Shown piece after piece: positions 11,101 to 20,863 of a DNA stretch of 64,000 bases (position 1 is its first letter; each line of letters opens with the position of its first letter). The notes beneath the pieces were generated by a model, which worked only from the letters and a program-made list of their open reading frames with translations, did not search any database and had not been told where the DNA came from. The DNA is taken from the NCBI GenBank assembly GCA_016165875.1, contig JABBOT010000002.1:1389540-1453539 (forward strand), given 5' to 3'. The position numbers and the translations under genes were made by a program. The stretch comes from Acanthopleura granulata (Eukaryota > Mollusca > Polyplacophora > Chitonida > Chitonidae).

Positions 11101-12990
11101 ATGAATGCACTTAAGGAGGGTGCTGCATTATTTATGGCAGTCAAGTCAACCATGAAGTAACCATCCTGGCATTCAACTACTCAACCACATCTATACAGCA
11201 AGGTTTACCGCTTCTGTTGGGTCAGATTTTGAGAGACGTTTCAAAACTGTGACAACAAAATCATAGTCCAGGACAAGAATTCCCACTCATGAAAAAACAA
11301 AAAATTTTGGACGATTTTCAAGCCAGGACCTGAAGAGTCCTATGTTTTCCAACAGTTTCAAGGACAATTCACTTTAACTCAATCCTTCTGGTAGAGATCA
11401 ATGAACAGCTTATACATTAGTCCATTTTGAACACAATGCAACAACTGAAGAATGAAAAATCAACTACTTTCAAGGACTTGTCCCGAAATAACCCCCTTCT
11501 ATACGACTCTCAAGGTTTTGAAACTTTTTTAACTTAATCCAAGTACTAGAAATGAGTCCAAGGACAAGTGGGGATCCTTTAACTGTCAAATTCATGTTTG
11601 AATACTCTGTACTTGTTTACATTCATCATTCAGTACAGTAGACTTACACTAATTATAAATTAAATCCAGGTATGAAGGCAATCTTTTGTTAATAAAGGTG
11701 CTAATTTTTACAACGGTTCACTCAGAAAGATGATCATTAGTGCTTATTGCCTTTCTCTGCTTCACCTATAAAACGAAATGAAGTGGTCTATTTTGATCTT
11801 ATGTGATGAATTTGAAAAAAAAAATAAAGATAGACGACAGCATTCTGTTTTACAGGTGGAGGAAACCAAAGTGCTCAGGGAAAACCACCTACTTTTGGCA
11901 AGTGACTGTATCGTGTGTTGTAGTTAGTGATTAAATGGGAAGAGGCTCTAACCACCAAACCACGGCCAACTCCTGACATGATTGGAACACGGATAAGCAT
12001 CTTGTCTTTGACAGTACATGTGCTGCATCTACATGTATTTATATGTTCATGTGTATGTCATGTAAATAAAAAAGGTGGATTTATCAGTTCACTGAATAAT
12101 ATGCTTTTCACTATGAACACCTGAGAAGGGGGACATATGGTTGCAGCTGCAACTATCAGGCCATTGACCAATGATGACACATGCTCACATGCAGCTCTTT
12201 CCGTATCGGCTGCTTCTTTAACTCAGGACGTTTCTTTGTTATGGGAAGTCAGTGGTTTACACTGGGCACTCGCTTCTTCCTCCCATAAACCTGACTGCTG
12301 TCATGTAAGTGAAAAATTCTTGAACACAAAGTTAACAATTAATAAATAAATGCCTGCTTGCTGTACAATTTCAACGTTAGAAATACCTATTATGGACATA
12401 TATTTAGAACCCAAAGCCTACCGTTAGAAATGCATTAGCTCCGCCCCCCTTCCCCCTTTAAAAAAAGGAAAAGGAAAAAACACCACTGACATTTATAGCC
12501 GAAAACGATAACAAAATGCAAAGGCCGTGACATACACTTGTAAACACCTGGCATTCAAGGGCAGATAACTATGGAAAAACCACCTGCTCTGGAATTTTTG
12601 CCCACCCACCTCTGTTGACGGTAAATGGACCACTCCTGTACTTCGCCTTTTCTCTCGCAGTTTTCGTTTATCTTTGGGTAACTTGCCCCTTTGTAAGTGA
12701 TTGGGTCTCGTTCTCTTGTCTTTGGGTCGATCTCTGGATGCCAGTGACCTGGCTGTCGAATCATGATCGCCCATCATCACACCACCCCCGCACCCTTCCC
12801 CTTCCCCGGTGTCGCCGTTTTGAACGGTGCCGTCTCTGGCATCGTAATTATCACCGTTGTCCCTGTCTGTACGACCTACTCTATCTCTCAGTTGCCGGAC
12901 GTTTTTTCTTCTGGCTCGGTTCGGGAAGGTGTCGTCACCCTCTTCGTGGTCTAAACTTTCCTGGCTCATCGAACTCGATGGCGACGCCAT
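2087..12990 (-). CDS. PAWR: PAWR / Par-4 (PRKC apoptosis WT1 regulator), complete six-exon coding region
   Basis: Coding exons, in order of translation: 12990-12610, 10168-10049, 9788-9748, 9199-8707, 5270-5178 and 2173-2087. All junctions are GT-AG and the phases join, giving about 404 residues against roughly 340 in vertebrates. Recognition rests on the KRKLREKRRSTGVVHLP block at residues 108-124, almost identical to the second nuclear-localisation signal and start of the SAC (selective killing) domain of vertebrate Par-4, and on a C-terminal leucine zipper ending near GENSALLRALTRLTT. In vertebrates Par-4 is a pro-apoptotic adaptor that binds atypical PKC, WT1, ZIPK/DAPK3 and MYPT1; Thr118 here matches the PKA-targeted SAC threonine. 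The ATG at 12990 opens exon 1 and gives the longest Met-initiated frame. The zipper looks shorter at its N-terminal side than in vertebrates, so a phase-0 exon in the 5271-8706 intron could have been missed. Gene identity is secure; the middle exon set is likely. Confidence 0.9.
2174..5177 (-). other. PAWR intron 5, no gene seen
   Basis: AT-rich intron between the two zipper exons. No exon or RNA gene recognised. The only structure noted is the short inverted repeat at 4230-4320. Confidence 0.6.
4230..4320. repeat. Inverted repeat with arms of about 28 bp
   Basis: 'gccccttcacctaccagatg' on the left pairs with 'catctggtagttgggagggc' on the right, leaving a loop of about 35 bases. It could be a tiny fold-back element or remnant terminal repeats. 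No coding content. Confidence 0.6.
5178..5270 (-). CDS. PAWR: PAWR exon 5, leucine-zipper part 1
   Basis: Acceptor TTAAACAG, donor AAG|GTAAGT, 31 codons, phase 0 at both ends. It reads LKEENRRLEKLLEEKNRR... and ends EEEISALNK, a heptad coiled coil that aligns with the vertebrate Par-4 zipper segment ending KEEIDLLNR. Confidence 0.9.
6519..7400 (+). repeat. 59-bp minisatellite, about 15 tandem units, in PAWR intron 4
   Basis: The unit begins 'aaaaggccagtactccttcg' and continues through 'tctgcgctacaacgcgtgac' and 'ctctgacagaagtacatgt'. Successive sequence lines shift by exactly one base, giving a 59-bp period. The middle copies (about 6875-7310) are almost identical and carry several CpGs. Outer copies have TG/CA or other changes at those sites ('catctgcattacaacaggtc', 'cgtctgctttacaacacttg'). 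It sits inside the 5271-8706 intron, where I saw no other feature. Confidence 0.95.
8707..9199 (-). CDS. PAWR: PAWR exon 4 (central Ser/Gln/Arg-rich region)
   Basis: Acceptor CGTCGCAG, donor GTT|GTAAGT; one base completes a serine codon and 164 codons follow. The frame is open for 493 nt. Composition is disordered (Ser, Gln, Arg, Pro), as expected between the SAC domain and the zipper. It runs straight into the coiled coil after SQSSQVEV. Confidence 0.85.
9200..9747 (-). other. PAWR intron 3, nothing recognised
   Basis: A 548-bp AT-rich intron. Frames over it are short and lack family resemblance. Confidence 0.55.
9748..9788 (-). CDS. PAWR: PAWR exon 3, 41-nt small exon
   Basis: Acceptor CCTTTTTCAG, donor AAAAG|GTAAAC. 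It encodes SHGWKSFASRRNK plus two bases. Without it the phases of exon 2 (ending phase 0) and exon 4 (needing two leading bases) do not join; with it they join exactly. That phase fit is the main support, since the peptide itself is not diagnostic. Confidence 0.65.
10049..10168 (-). CDS. PAWR: PAWR exon 2 (40 codons)
   Basis: Acceptor ACCACAG, donor GAG|GTTTGT, both ends phase 0. It encodes an acidic segment (STGDSLDDEDTDKERPV...), matching in position and character the acidic stretch after the SAC basic motif in vertebrate Par-4. Confidence 0.8.
10241..10700 (-). repeat. Degenerate 42-bp tandem repeat in PAWR intron 1
   Basis: About ten diverged copies of a unit like 'gtggcttccatacagcttga' + 'tgccactgtggcacaaagct'. 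The period is near 42 bp, divisible by three, so the minus strand stays open for 152 codons and translates to a repeating peptide of the type SCMEATELCAT. This is repeat-generated coding potential; there is no splice or homology support for a gene. A related single unit ('ccatacagtttgacaccatg') occurs near 13895. Confidence 0.85.
11820..11990 (+). repeat. Dispersed repeat resembling a SINE body
   Basis: 'ggtggaggaaaccaaagtgc' followed by 'tcagggaaaaccacctac' and 'ggcaagtgact' parallels 21190-21250 ('ggtggaggaaagcgaaggtc', 'ctatggaaaaccatcgct', 'ggcaagtcatt'). Two diverged copies in the same orientation. No coding content. Confidence 0.5.
12215..12355 (+). repeat. SINE-like repeat copy next to PAWR exon 1
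   Basis: Contains 'cttcttcctcccataaacct', 'tgtaagtgaaaaattcttga' and an 'aattaataaataaatgcc' tail, a diverged member of the family seen at 1-205. It ends about 250 bp before the PAWR exon 1 donor, within intron 1. Confidence 0.6.
12610..12990 (-). CDS. PAWR: PAWR exon 1 (127 codons, phase 0 end)
   Basis: Starts at ATG 12990-12988. It is a low-complexity, Ser/Asp/Gly/Arg-rich leader followed by the highly basic nuclear-localisation stretch and KLREKRRSTGVV. The donor is GAG|GTGGGT after ...VHLPSTE. The 125-residue plus-strand frame over this exon is its antisense shadow. Confidence 0.92.
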
Positions 12991-13272
12991 GATTGATGTG
13001 TCAACCTGGTAGTCGCCTGTTCAACGAGATTTTTACTGCAAGTGCCTTGTCCTGTCGATTAAAACTGATTCTCCGATAATGAAAGAACAACAGCTACTTC
13101 CCCAGACCACATCAGCTTACAGAGCACTTCACACACATGATCAGTAGCCTTTAGAACTTCCTTCCTATGTCGAGTGTCCAAAAATCACCTGAATATAGGC
13201 CTACTTCCTCTGGCGGCCCAAAACTAGCCTCGTTCTGGCATACGTCTAAACCAAAAGAAACTTACAACACCA

Positions 13273-13280
13273 TGACGTCA
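13273..13280. promoter_or_regulatory. Perfect CRE palindrome (TGACGTCA) upstream of PAWR
   Basis: The 8-bp CREB/ATF site lies 283 bp before the PAWR ATG, where a promoter would be expected. A chance 8-mer is possible, and the transcription start is unknown. Confidence 0.4.
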
Positions 13281-15454
13281 TCTAAGAAACATTACATTAT
13301 TACCTGTTCCTCCTAACTGATTGTACTTCGGATTAGAAAATAATTATTTTACACATCCTCAGAGCACTGCTCACTACTCGCGACTGATACCCACTAAATA
13401 CAGCCGCAGGGTGACATATCCGAGCACGTCAGTAGGGGATATGCATGGGCACGTGGACAAAAATAGCCCGCTGACGGAATCACAATGGTGAAGGGGTCAG
13501 CCTGCATACCGATCCTTCCGTTGTGCTTAATAAAGTTGTTTGGGTGCCAAGTTCAGTTAAAAAAAGAAAAGAAAAAAGTACACACACACTAACGCATATA
13601 AAGTGCTGTGCCACTGATCTTTTGACAGCTGGATTGTAATATTTAAACGTCAAACCGCAAGGAACAAAAAAGGAAAGACACACGAAGCAAACCTGCATGC
13701 TTATTGTGCAAGTCACAATATTTTGAAGTTTAATTTTGATAATTGCTCAGTACTGCACTATGCCACATTTTGAGTTTGCACAAAAATTCTAATGCGAATT
13801 CGTAGATCGAGCCTACATCTATAGGTCTATTTGTTAATTATCCGTTTGGGTTACAATGGCCATGTTATCTAGCTTCATCGATATGCAGATCAGTTCCATA
13901 CAGTTTGACACCATGTTTATTTATGTCCATTCTGTAGCATAATCCTCTTTACATAGCATCGGCAATAAACTGTCCAAAACATCTTTTATATATTATTTCT
14001 GTGTTGTTTTGTTATTGGCTAAATGCCGGATATTTAGAACGCCTACAACATCATAAAACTGTTCTTCTGGCTTTAAAAGTCCAAATCTATGTAACTTTTG
14101 ACAACATATTGGTACATTTGTACAGTTTGTTCCAAAATATATACGCCCATAACATAAGCCTACCTGTATGCCGGTTACAAAAGTATAATATATTGTATAT
14201 AGGTCTACTTAGAAATTATATATATAGCAAGTCATTTTTGTAAGCCCTTTGAATATATGGGCATGTCCGAATTTTAATGGATTTTTTGGGTTTTGGGGGG
14301 GGGATTGTTTTGTTTTAGCAAATGTGAATTTACATGTGCCATATTATACCGTAATTTCAGCCACAGGACTATATAGCAAGGCAGATCATCTTGTATATAG
14401 GTTATAGTATATACCTCCACCACACGTTGACATCAAATCTATACATTTAGGACGCCAGGCTGGACATGCCTACATGCATGTTTCTCTCACTACCTGCATA
14501 TAAAACCATCTATTTGCAGTCACAATGTTATACATTACATATATAGCCCTCAAATTTGTGAATGAAGAAACGGTAAAGTGTAATTATATTGTATCAATAA
14601 AGGAGAAATAACAGGATTTCCGCCCAGGATAAAAAAGTCTAGGATATTTAACAATACTTATAAATATCACACTTTTTTTTGTATTGTTTGTTATTATACA
14701 CACGTGGACATTGCTTTTTGCATGAAATATATTTGAGTACCGGTATACATATACGTCTACCTTTGACTCGCACCTTGTTTCATGTGTAGCCTAAACTTCC
14801 TAAAAATTGATATATGACATGTCTAAATGTCTGAATGTATATACACTGATACAGCGTGCTATACCTGTTATAGTATCCCAAAGCTTCAATTACATTAATT
14901 AAAACTCCTTTAAAATATATATTCTTTAAAAAGTTTATGCGTGCACAAGTGTTTATAAATGACGGGTTATACACAAGTATGGTAGACGGATATAAATCCA
15001 TACAAGACTCTTTCGTGCATGTGGATGTACATGTAGGATTCCACACACAGAGAAGCACCATGCATATAAATTTCATAGACGCCCATTTGGAACAAACTTT
15101 TAAAATGGTTCCATGAATAGGGAGCCGTGCAATTTTCTATATAAGTATGTTGTGGACACGAGACATGGATAAACAGCACTTTCGCGTGAGAGTTTAAATT
15201 TATAAGCCTTTAAACATACATGTCCATCATGCATGGGATAGATATCTCGGTAAAGTGTATAAAGTGTCATTTCTTGTTAGCTGTTTCTAGCATAGATACG
15301 CACTCCACATGCATGCAGAAAACCATGCAGTTTAATTTTACATTCATATCTATGGTAGATGTTTGAAATTTGCATGAATTGAACACTTGTTCTGGGTTAA
15401 TTAGTGTTAACATTGTGATATATATGTGCGTGAGAAGTGCTATACATTTTGAAA

Positions 15455-15513
15455 TATATATGTATATATATATATATTTCAAAATGTATATATATATATA
15501 TATATATATATAG
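15455..15513. repeat. (TA)n microsatellite with palindromic arrangement
   Basis: Two TA tracts flank 'atttcaaaatgtatatat', making the whole segment self-complementary ('gaaatatatatgtatata' ... 'tatatatttcaaaatg'). Purely simple sequence. Confidence 0.9.
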
Positions 15514-17589
15514 TCTGATACAACGACCGCTGTGTATGCCCCACAAAGTTTATGGTGTCGTGCGGAGACTGCACACTGCATCATGAATACACTGTGCCGC
15601 CAGGGATGGATCCTATGTAATGATTAGTCTACTCATTCATTCTTACTAAGTTTTATGTCCAAGGCAGATATATATACACCTTCTATATATAAAGCGCGAT
15701 TCTTATACAAAAACAGCTATATATCCCAGGTATATATGCACTGGGTGTAAACAAAACAAAGGGTACAGTAAGCTGACAATTTATATAGGGGATCGACCGT
15801 ATGTAGTCTTTATTGTTTACATATATATTTATCAGAAGTAAGTCTAAATATTTTACTCTCACTTTCTTAAATTTCATATATGATAGGGTGTATATAGTTA
15901 TATGCAAAATAATTGAAGGAGCTGAAATAGGAAATCTGTTACACATTCCTCCACCTGAATACAACATATATATAGGAGGCCGATACATACATCTTTTTGT
16001 GTAGGCCTATATAGAGTACATTTTCTGAACAGTCCCACGACGCGTTACGTATACGTGAACAAGGTTGTAAACCGGAATGTATATACATAATACATAAAGC
16101 ACGGACTTGAATTCACATAGCGGCGTATAGAGGCACCTCTGTACATTAAAATTCCGTTGGTCCATGAATATAATAGTTATGTTATATATGTTTTGAAAAC
16201 GCCGACTGCGGTATCGGATTCGCTTTAACCGTATAAAGGTATTTACCGTAAATTTCAAAAATAAAAAGGCGTACATATAACTAGTATTCCAGTTTGTTTA
16301 AATATATCTACGTTGCACATCACACACATACTTTATAAATAGGTGGTTGATGCTTGTATATTTATATGTACATGATGATTAGCACTTTAAATATTTACGT
16401 GGGCGTGGGACAACATATAGGCATATATGCCTGTACTTTGTTAATAAAAAAGGCAAGCAAAGTGGGACAAGAATTCGTATTTTTCTTTCTTTTTCATGCA
16501 GTGGCTGACTGTCTACCCACCCTATATTTATGTCTCCAATACCTTACCGCTATGTATTTAAACTCTCGATTTTTCTACATCAGCCATGCACTTAATCGGA
16601 AAGCTCCGTTCTGCTTGCATGGCCTACTATATTAATGTCACAGCCATATAGTGTAGTACATTTGTGTGACGTGTTTCTTGAGCGTTCCGGGTGATCGGAT
16701 CCGGTATTTCACACACTGAAAATAAACCTGAAAGCTTAGTGGTAAATATATGGTGCACAGGGCCTTGTGAAATGTAAATTGTCCCGCATAAAGCATACCG
16801 ACGTCCTGGAATGGGATTAAAATGGGTCTGCTTTTATGAGTGTGAGCTATAGCTGTTAAACGCGAGTTAAAATAGTTCAACTTAATAGCCTGTTCTATAT
16901 GCGTGTGAAGTTTCAGCATTGATGGGCTCACAAACAGGATTTTCCTTATATACAGAACACAAATATAGACAAACCATCTTGAACCTGCGCGCATATATTT
17001 AGGGGTGCAGGTGCACGTTTTCTTATTCTTATCCAAATTCACTGTGCGACGAGGCGTATACCGTCGTGAGGCGCCCTAGGACAAACTTATAGATCACACA
17101 TATGTTTCTCTGGGAAATTGTAAACAATAATACCGAACCCCCATGAGCGCTGCCCGGGCCAAGCATTGCCCCATACCACACCCTCAAAAATACGTGTTCC
17201 TGGCTCTGGTCCCCTTTTAGGCTTCACACTATATATACATAAATACATGTATATCGGATCACCTCGTGTGGCTTTCTTATACTTGTTCCTCATTGCAAAT
17301 ATAGTGCCTCATCGTAAAGCTTCGTCCATTATAGCAATTATGGCCAATATATACCACTGGCATTTCCCGAAAATCATTCCGGAAACTCCTCAAGCATTCG
17401 TCACTTAAACCCCCGGACATTTCTCGCCATATACATGACCATATATAGGCATGCGTGGAGGACATTTTCACTTCCGTTCATACCTGTATACAAGAACAAC
17501 TCATCCCCGCTGTTTAACACACTGCGTGGGGGACATCAGTTTTCCCAAACCGTTACCCTAAACCATACACATAGGTGAAAATAACCACT

Positions 17590-19080
17590 TGTTCCCAGCA
17601 TTCTCAGTAAAATTTTTGTCGCTTTAACTTGCAAAACAACTGTGTACAAATTTGCACATCCACAATGCATGTGTATCAGTCATACATAAACTGTGTATCA
17701 CTGATACACACATCATTGTGGATGTATTTAGGTATGCAAAAATGGATGTATATTACTCGTATACAGCTGTTTTTAAAGAGCATCACCCCCCCTCCCCGAA
17801 AACCCCCTTTCACCATACATACATGCATGTATGCCCAATTCCCCCCTCTGTTACTTTATAACCTCTGCATGAACACCTTCCTACGCCACATGTACCAGGC
17901 ATTCTCAATACCATTTCTGTCGCTTCTCGCAATTATAAAGTACGAGATTATGCCCTTTCTCCACTTTATAACCCCTGAACACCTGCTTCCGTCATAAGTT
18001 CCTTGCATTCTCTACATAAGTTCCGCGAATTCTCTATACCACTCCCATCGCCTCGCGTCATGTAAGTCATTTTATAAGTCATAAATACTTGCTTCCACCA
18101 TAAGTTCCGCGAATTCTCTGTACCATTCACATCGCCTTGCGCCATGTAGGCCCTAATCACCTTCCTCCGCCATATGTTCCATGTATTATGTGTATACCAT
18201 TCCCCTGGAGTTACACGTTATGTACAACATTTTCTCGGTCCGTCACTTTAACTCTTGGACAGTTTCGTCCACCTCATGTTCCATACATTATATACACGTA
18301 CCATTCCCACCGCTTTATACGCAGTGTACGCCATTTTCTCCTCACGTCAGTTTAACTCTTGGACACTTTCCTAAATGTAATCTCTATTTCATTTCTATGG
18401 CCTTACGCGAGGCGTACATTTACATTGCATGAGTATATACCTTCCTCCGCCATTTAATTAATGCATTCCCGCCGCTTTATGTGCAACGTAAATCATCTTT
18501 TTTCCATCGATCATGCAGTTGACCTCTGAACATTCTTCTTCGTTCACCACTTATTAAGTCCAAGCATTCTCTCCATCACGCCCATCAGTTTTTCTTTCCA
18601 TCATTTTAACCTCTGGTTGCACACGTATGATCTTTCACCCCTTTATATACATAGCTGCTTGTTCCAGACATTCTCTGTACCATTTCCGTTGCTTTACGCG
18701 CTGGACATCACCCTGCCCGTTTTTCACTGTAACCCCAGAACATCTTTCCTCGCTGTATGTCCTGTATATTTATTTCTTCCACTTTACAATGGACATCTCC
18801 TTCCTGGCGCGCTTTATTCTCAGAACATCATGTCCGCAACCACCTTTCTCCGCCGTATGCTTGTACAGTCCATGCATACCTCCTTTGTCGCTATTAGCAA
18901 CACAAACTTTCCTTTCCCTTGCGCCGCTTAAAGCTCGGACGCTTTCCTGCACCTTTTTATGTCCCAGGCATGTAATTCTTCCACAATATACAACCTCAGG
19001 GACATTCTGTCGTTTTACACGCTGAACATCATCTTGCCTCTCCTTCACTTCACCCCCTGTCCAATATCTTCTACATTATT
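17590..19080 (+). repeat. Highly diverged tandem repeat, period about 105 bp
   Basis: A recurring module reads roughly 'cttcctccgccatatgttcc', then 'cattctctgtaccattccc', 'atcgctttacgcg', 'tgtacgtcattttct' and 'tttaacctctggacac'. Landmarks near 17871, 17977, 18084, 18153, 18258, 18362, 18433 and 18530 are spaced about 105 bp, with some of about 70 bp. Copies are heavily diverged. Plus-strand open frames of 83-132 residues here are by-products of pyrimidine-rich repeats. Confidence 0.6.
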
Positions 19081-19427
19081 TTTTAGGCTGCAGACGGGTG
19101 GGGTATGTGGCATGACGAATGAGCTACCCGTGTCCTGTAACATCAATTAACAAAACACAAAAGGGATCAAGTTCATCCAGCGCATTTTAATTTTCCCCGC
19201 TTTTGTCTTTCTTCTTGCCATGGTGACAACTATTAGTTGACGGCCCTCACACATCTATATAGGACCTTTTTGCGCAGTGATACATATGATCGCTGAAGAC
19301 CTCTTGGCTTCCATCCATATCGTGCACACACGTAGGCGTGAGAATTAAGGTTTGTTGGTTACATTAGCCAAAACTCCGTGGTCATCACCAGACACTCCGA
19401 CGTCCTGCAAGCATAAAACTTTTCCGC

Positions 19428-19500
19428 CATGGCATATACTGGTAAGTGAAAAATTCTTGGATACAAGGCGTTACACAATAACACGTTACAGACATTTATA
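19428..19500 (+). repeat. Diverged SINE-like tail
   Basis: 'ttttccgccatggcatatac', 'ggtaagtgaaaaattcttgg' and 'acaaggcgttacacaataac' match the conserved 3' block of the dispersed family. Confidence 0.45.
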
Positions 19501-19878
19501 CTCATCCATTAAAATCTGATGAACATTCCATTCCCGTCATCAGTTTGTCTTTCCTTCACCGAACATCTTCCAACGCAATACATCCTTTGAATATCAACTC
19601 ATTCCATCACAACTTCATGTGAGTATAGTATCCAACTCACCTTATAAGCTGCTATCATAGACATCTTTCGATCTTCTTTTCAATCCTCTACTTCTATCTG
19701 AACCTCATTTACCATTCCGTTTGTGTTATTTCCATTGTTCTAATTTTGCTCCGTTTTATACCATCATCTTTCCCCATACCCTGCTTATACAAATTGTTGT
19801 TGTCCTTAAGTATGTAGTAAGGTGTTGTGGGTTGTTTTGGGGGATCAGATGTTTTGGGAAGGTGGTAAAATGTGAAAA

Positions 19879-19966
19879 ATGTGGGGGTATGGTGGGGGTA
19901 TGGTGGGGATGTGGTGGGGGTATGGTGGGGGTATGGTGGGGATGTGGTGGTGATATGGTGATGGTG
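19879..19966 (+). repeat. G-rich minisatellite (11-bp unit, 33-bp super-repeat)
   Basis: Units 'tatggtggggg' and 'gatgtggtggggg' alternate. The plus strand carries many GGGG runs at short spacing and could form G-quadruplexes. The frame that translates it (GVWWGCGGGMVG) is repeat noise. Confidence 0.85.
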
Positions 19967-20094
19967 GAAGTTAAAGCTCCTTGAGATATGGAAACATGTT
20001 TATAGGGTTGGAAACAGAGCGGTAAGTATACCTGATACGTAACTATGGATTGTATGGATGTATTCAGTCATATTGCGATGAGAAGTCTTTGGTG

Positions 20095-20245
20095 TGTACG
20101 TATGCAGAGTCTTGTTGAAGCAGGGCAACATCATGCTGAGGACACCAGACATGACACCCCACTCAGTCACATCATACTGACATGGGCCAACCAGTCCCGT
20201 TTCCCTGCTCTATCCCTCAATGCTGAGCACCAAAGCAAGGCAGGA
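20095..20245 (+). repeat. Dispersed repeat copy, also at 21640
   Basis: 'aggacaccagacatgacacc' and 'cccactcagtcacatcatac' match 21684-21725 ('aagacaccagacatgacaac', 'ccatccagtcacattataat'). Two direct copies 1.6 kb apart; the second sits inside the last MRPS35 intron. Confidence 0.55.
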
Positions 20246-20595
20246 ACAAATACCATTTTTTAAGTTGGTATGACTCGACCTGGGATTAATTAGGCAATGA
20301 CATTGGGAAAAAGTGAAGAAGGGTGGGTATCAGTGACAGGAAGTAGAAATAATGGGAGACAGGTGGGAATTTGAGAAAGAAAAAGTAGAAGGATATTAAT
20401 AATTGGGTAAAATAATGGCAACATAAGCAGACTAAGAAAAAACTGAAAGACCAAACAGAAAGAAGATTTGTCAAATCTAGTTCAGCTGTTTTGGGGGAAG
20501 GAAATACAAGGGGTGGATTTTCTTGATAGGACAAGTTGTCACTCATTTATAACAAATGCACCCAAGTCAATGTCTTACATGTACGTTCAATGGTG

Positions 20596-20601
20596 TTTAT
20601 T
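20596..20601 (-). terminator. Candidate MRPS35 polyadenylation signal
   Basis: AATAAA on the minus strand, 83 bases after the MRPS35 stop codon, a normal distance for a short 3'UTR. Confidence 0.55.
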
Positions 20602-20683
20602 ACACTGTAATTCATCAACACTGTACAGTACAAATTATTCTACAAAACAAATAAAACAACATATGGCACAGCTAAATGGAGGT

Positions 20684-20863
20684 CTAAGTCCGCAGATTTA
20701 ACAGTTTCAGCACAGCCTGTTTATAATGGTCAATGTTGGCCTGGTCTTCTCCGCTATTGATAAGATCACAGGTGGCAGCCTTATAGTCTTGTACCGAGTC
20801 AGTTTTCAGTAGATCCTCCGCACTGGGCACTTCACCAGCGGCAGGCGGTCCAGAGTTGACAGT
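20684..20863 (-). CDS. MRPS35: MRPS35 exon 9 with stop codon
   Basis: Acceptor TTCTGACAG; 59 codons to TAG. The end reads [15 protein letters not shown]. It is weakly conserved at sequence level but in frame, with a fitting splice site and a nearby polyadenylation signal. Confidence 0.8.
   Translation of the reverse strand, partial: TVNSGPPAAGEVPSAEDLLKTDSVQDYKAATCDLINSGEDQANIDHYKQAVLKLLNLRT

Larger units (their letters stand above)
12991..17700. other. PAWR upstream region and AT-rich intergenic DNA
   Basis: Presumed PAWR 5'UTR and promoter, followed by AT-rich DNA full of 'tatata' motifs. Open frames are short and unlike known families. No tRNA or rRNA was recognised. Confidence 0.55.

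Noticed and set aside
12615..12992. 125-residue plus-strand frame
   Set aside because: Exact antisense of PAWR exon 1, whose minus-strand reading is recognisable Par-4.
15267..15584. 105-residue minus-strand frame
   Set aside because: Dominated by the (TA)n tract (IYIYIY); simple-sequence artefact.
18617..19025. 104- and 132-residue plus-strand frames
   Set aside because: They run through the diverged 105-bp repeat and reflect its pyrimidine-rich composition.
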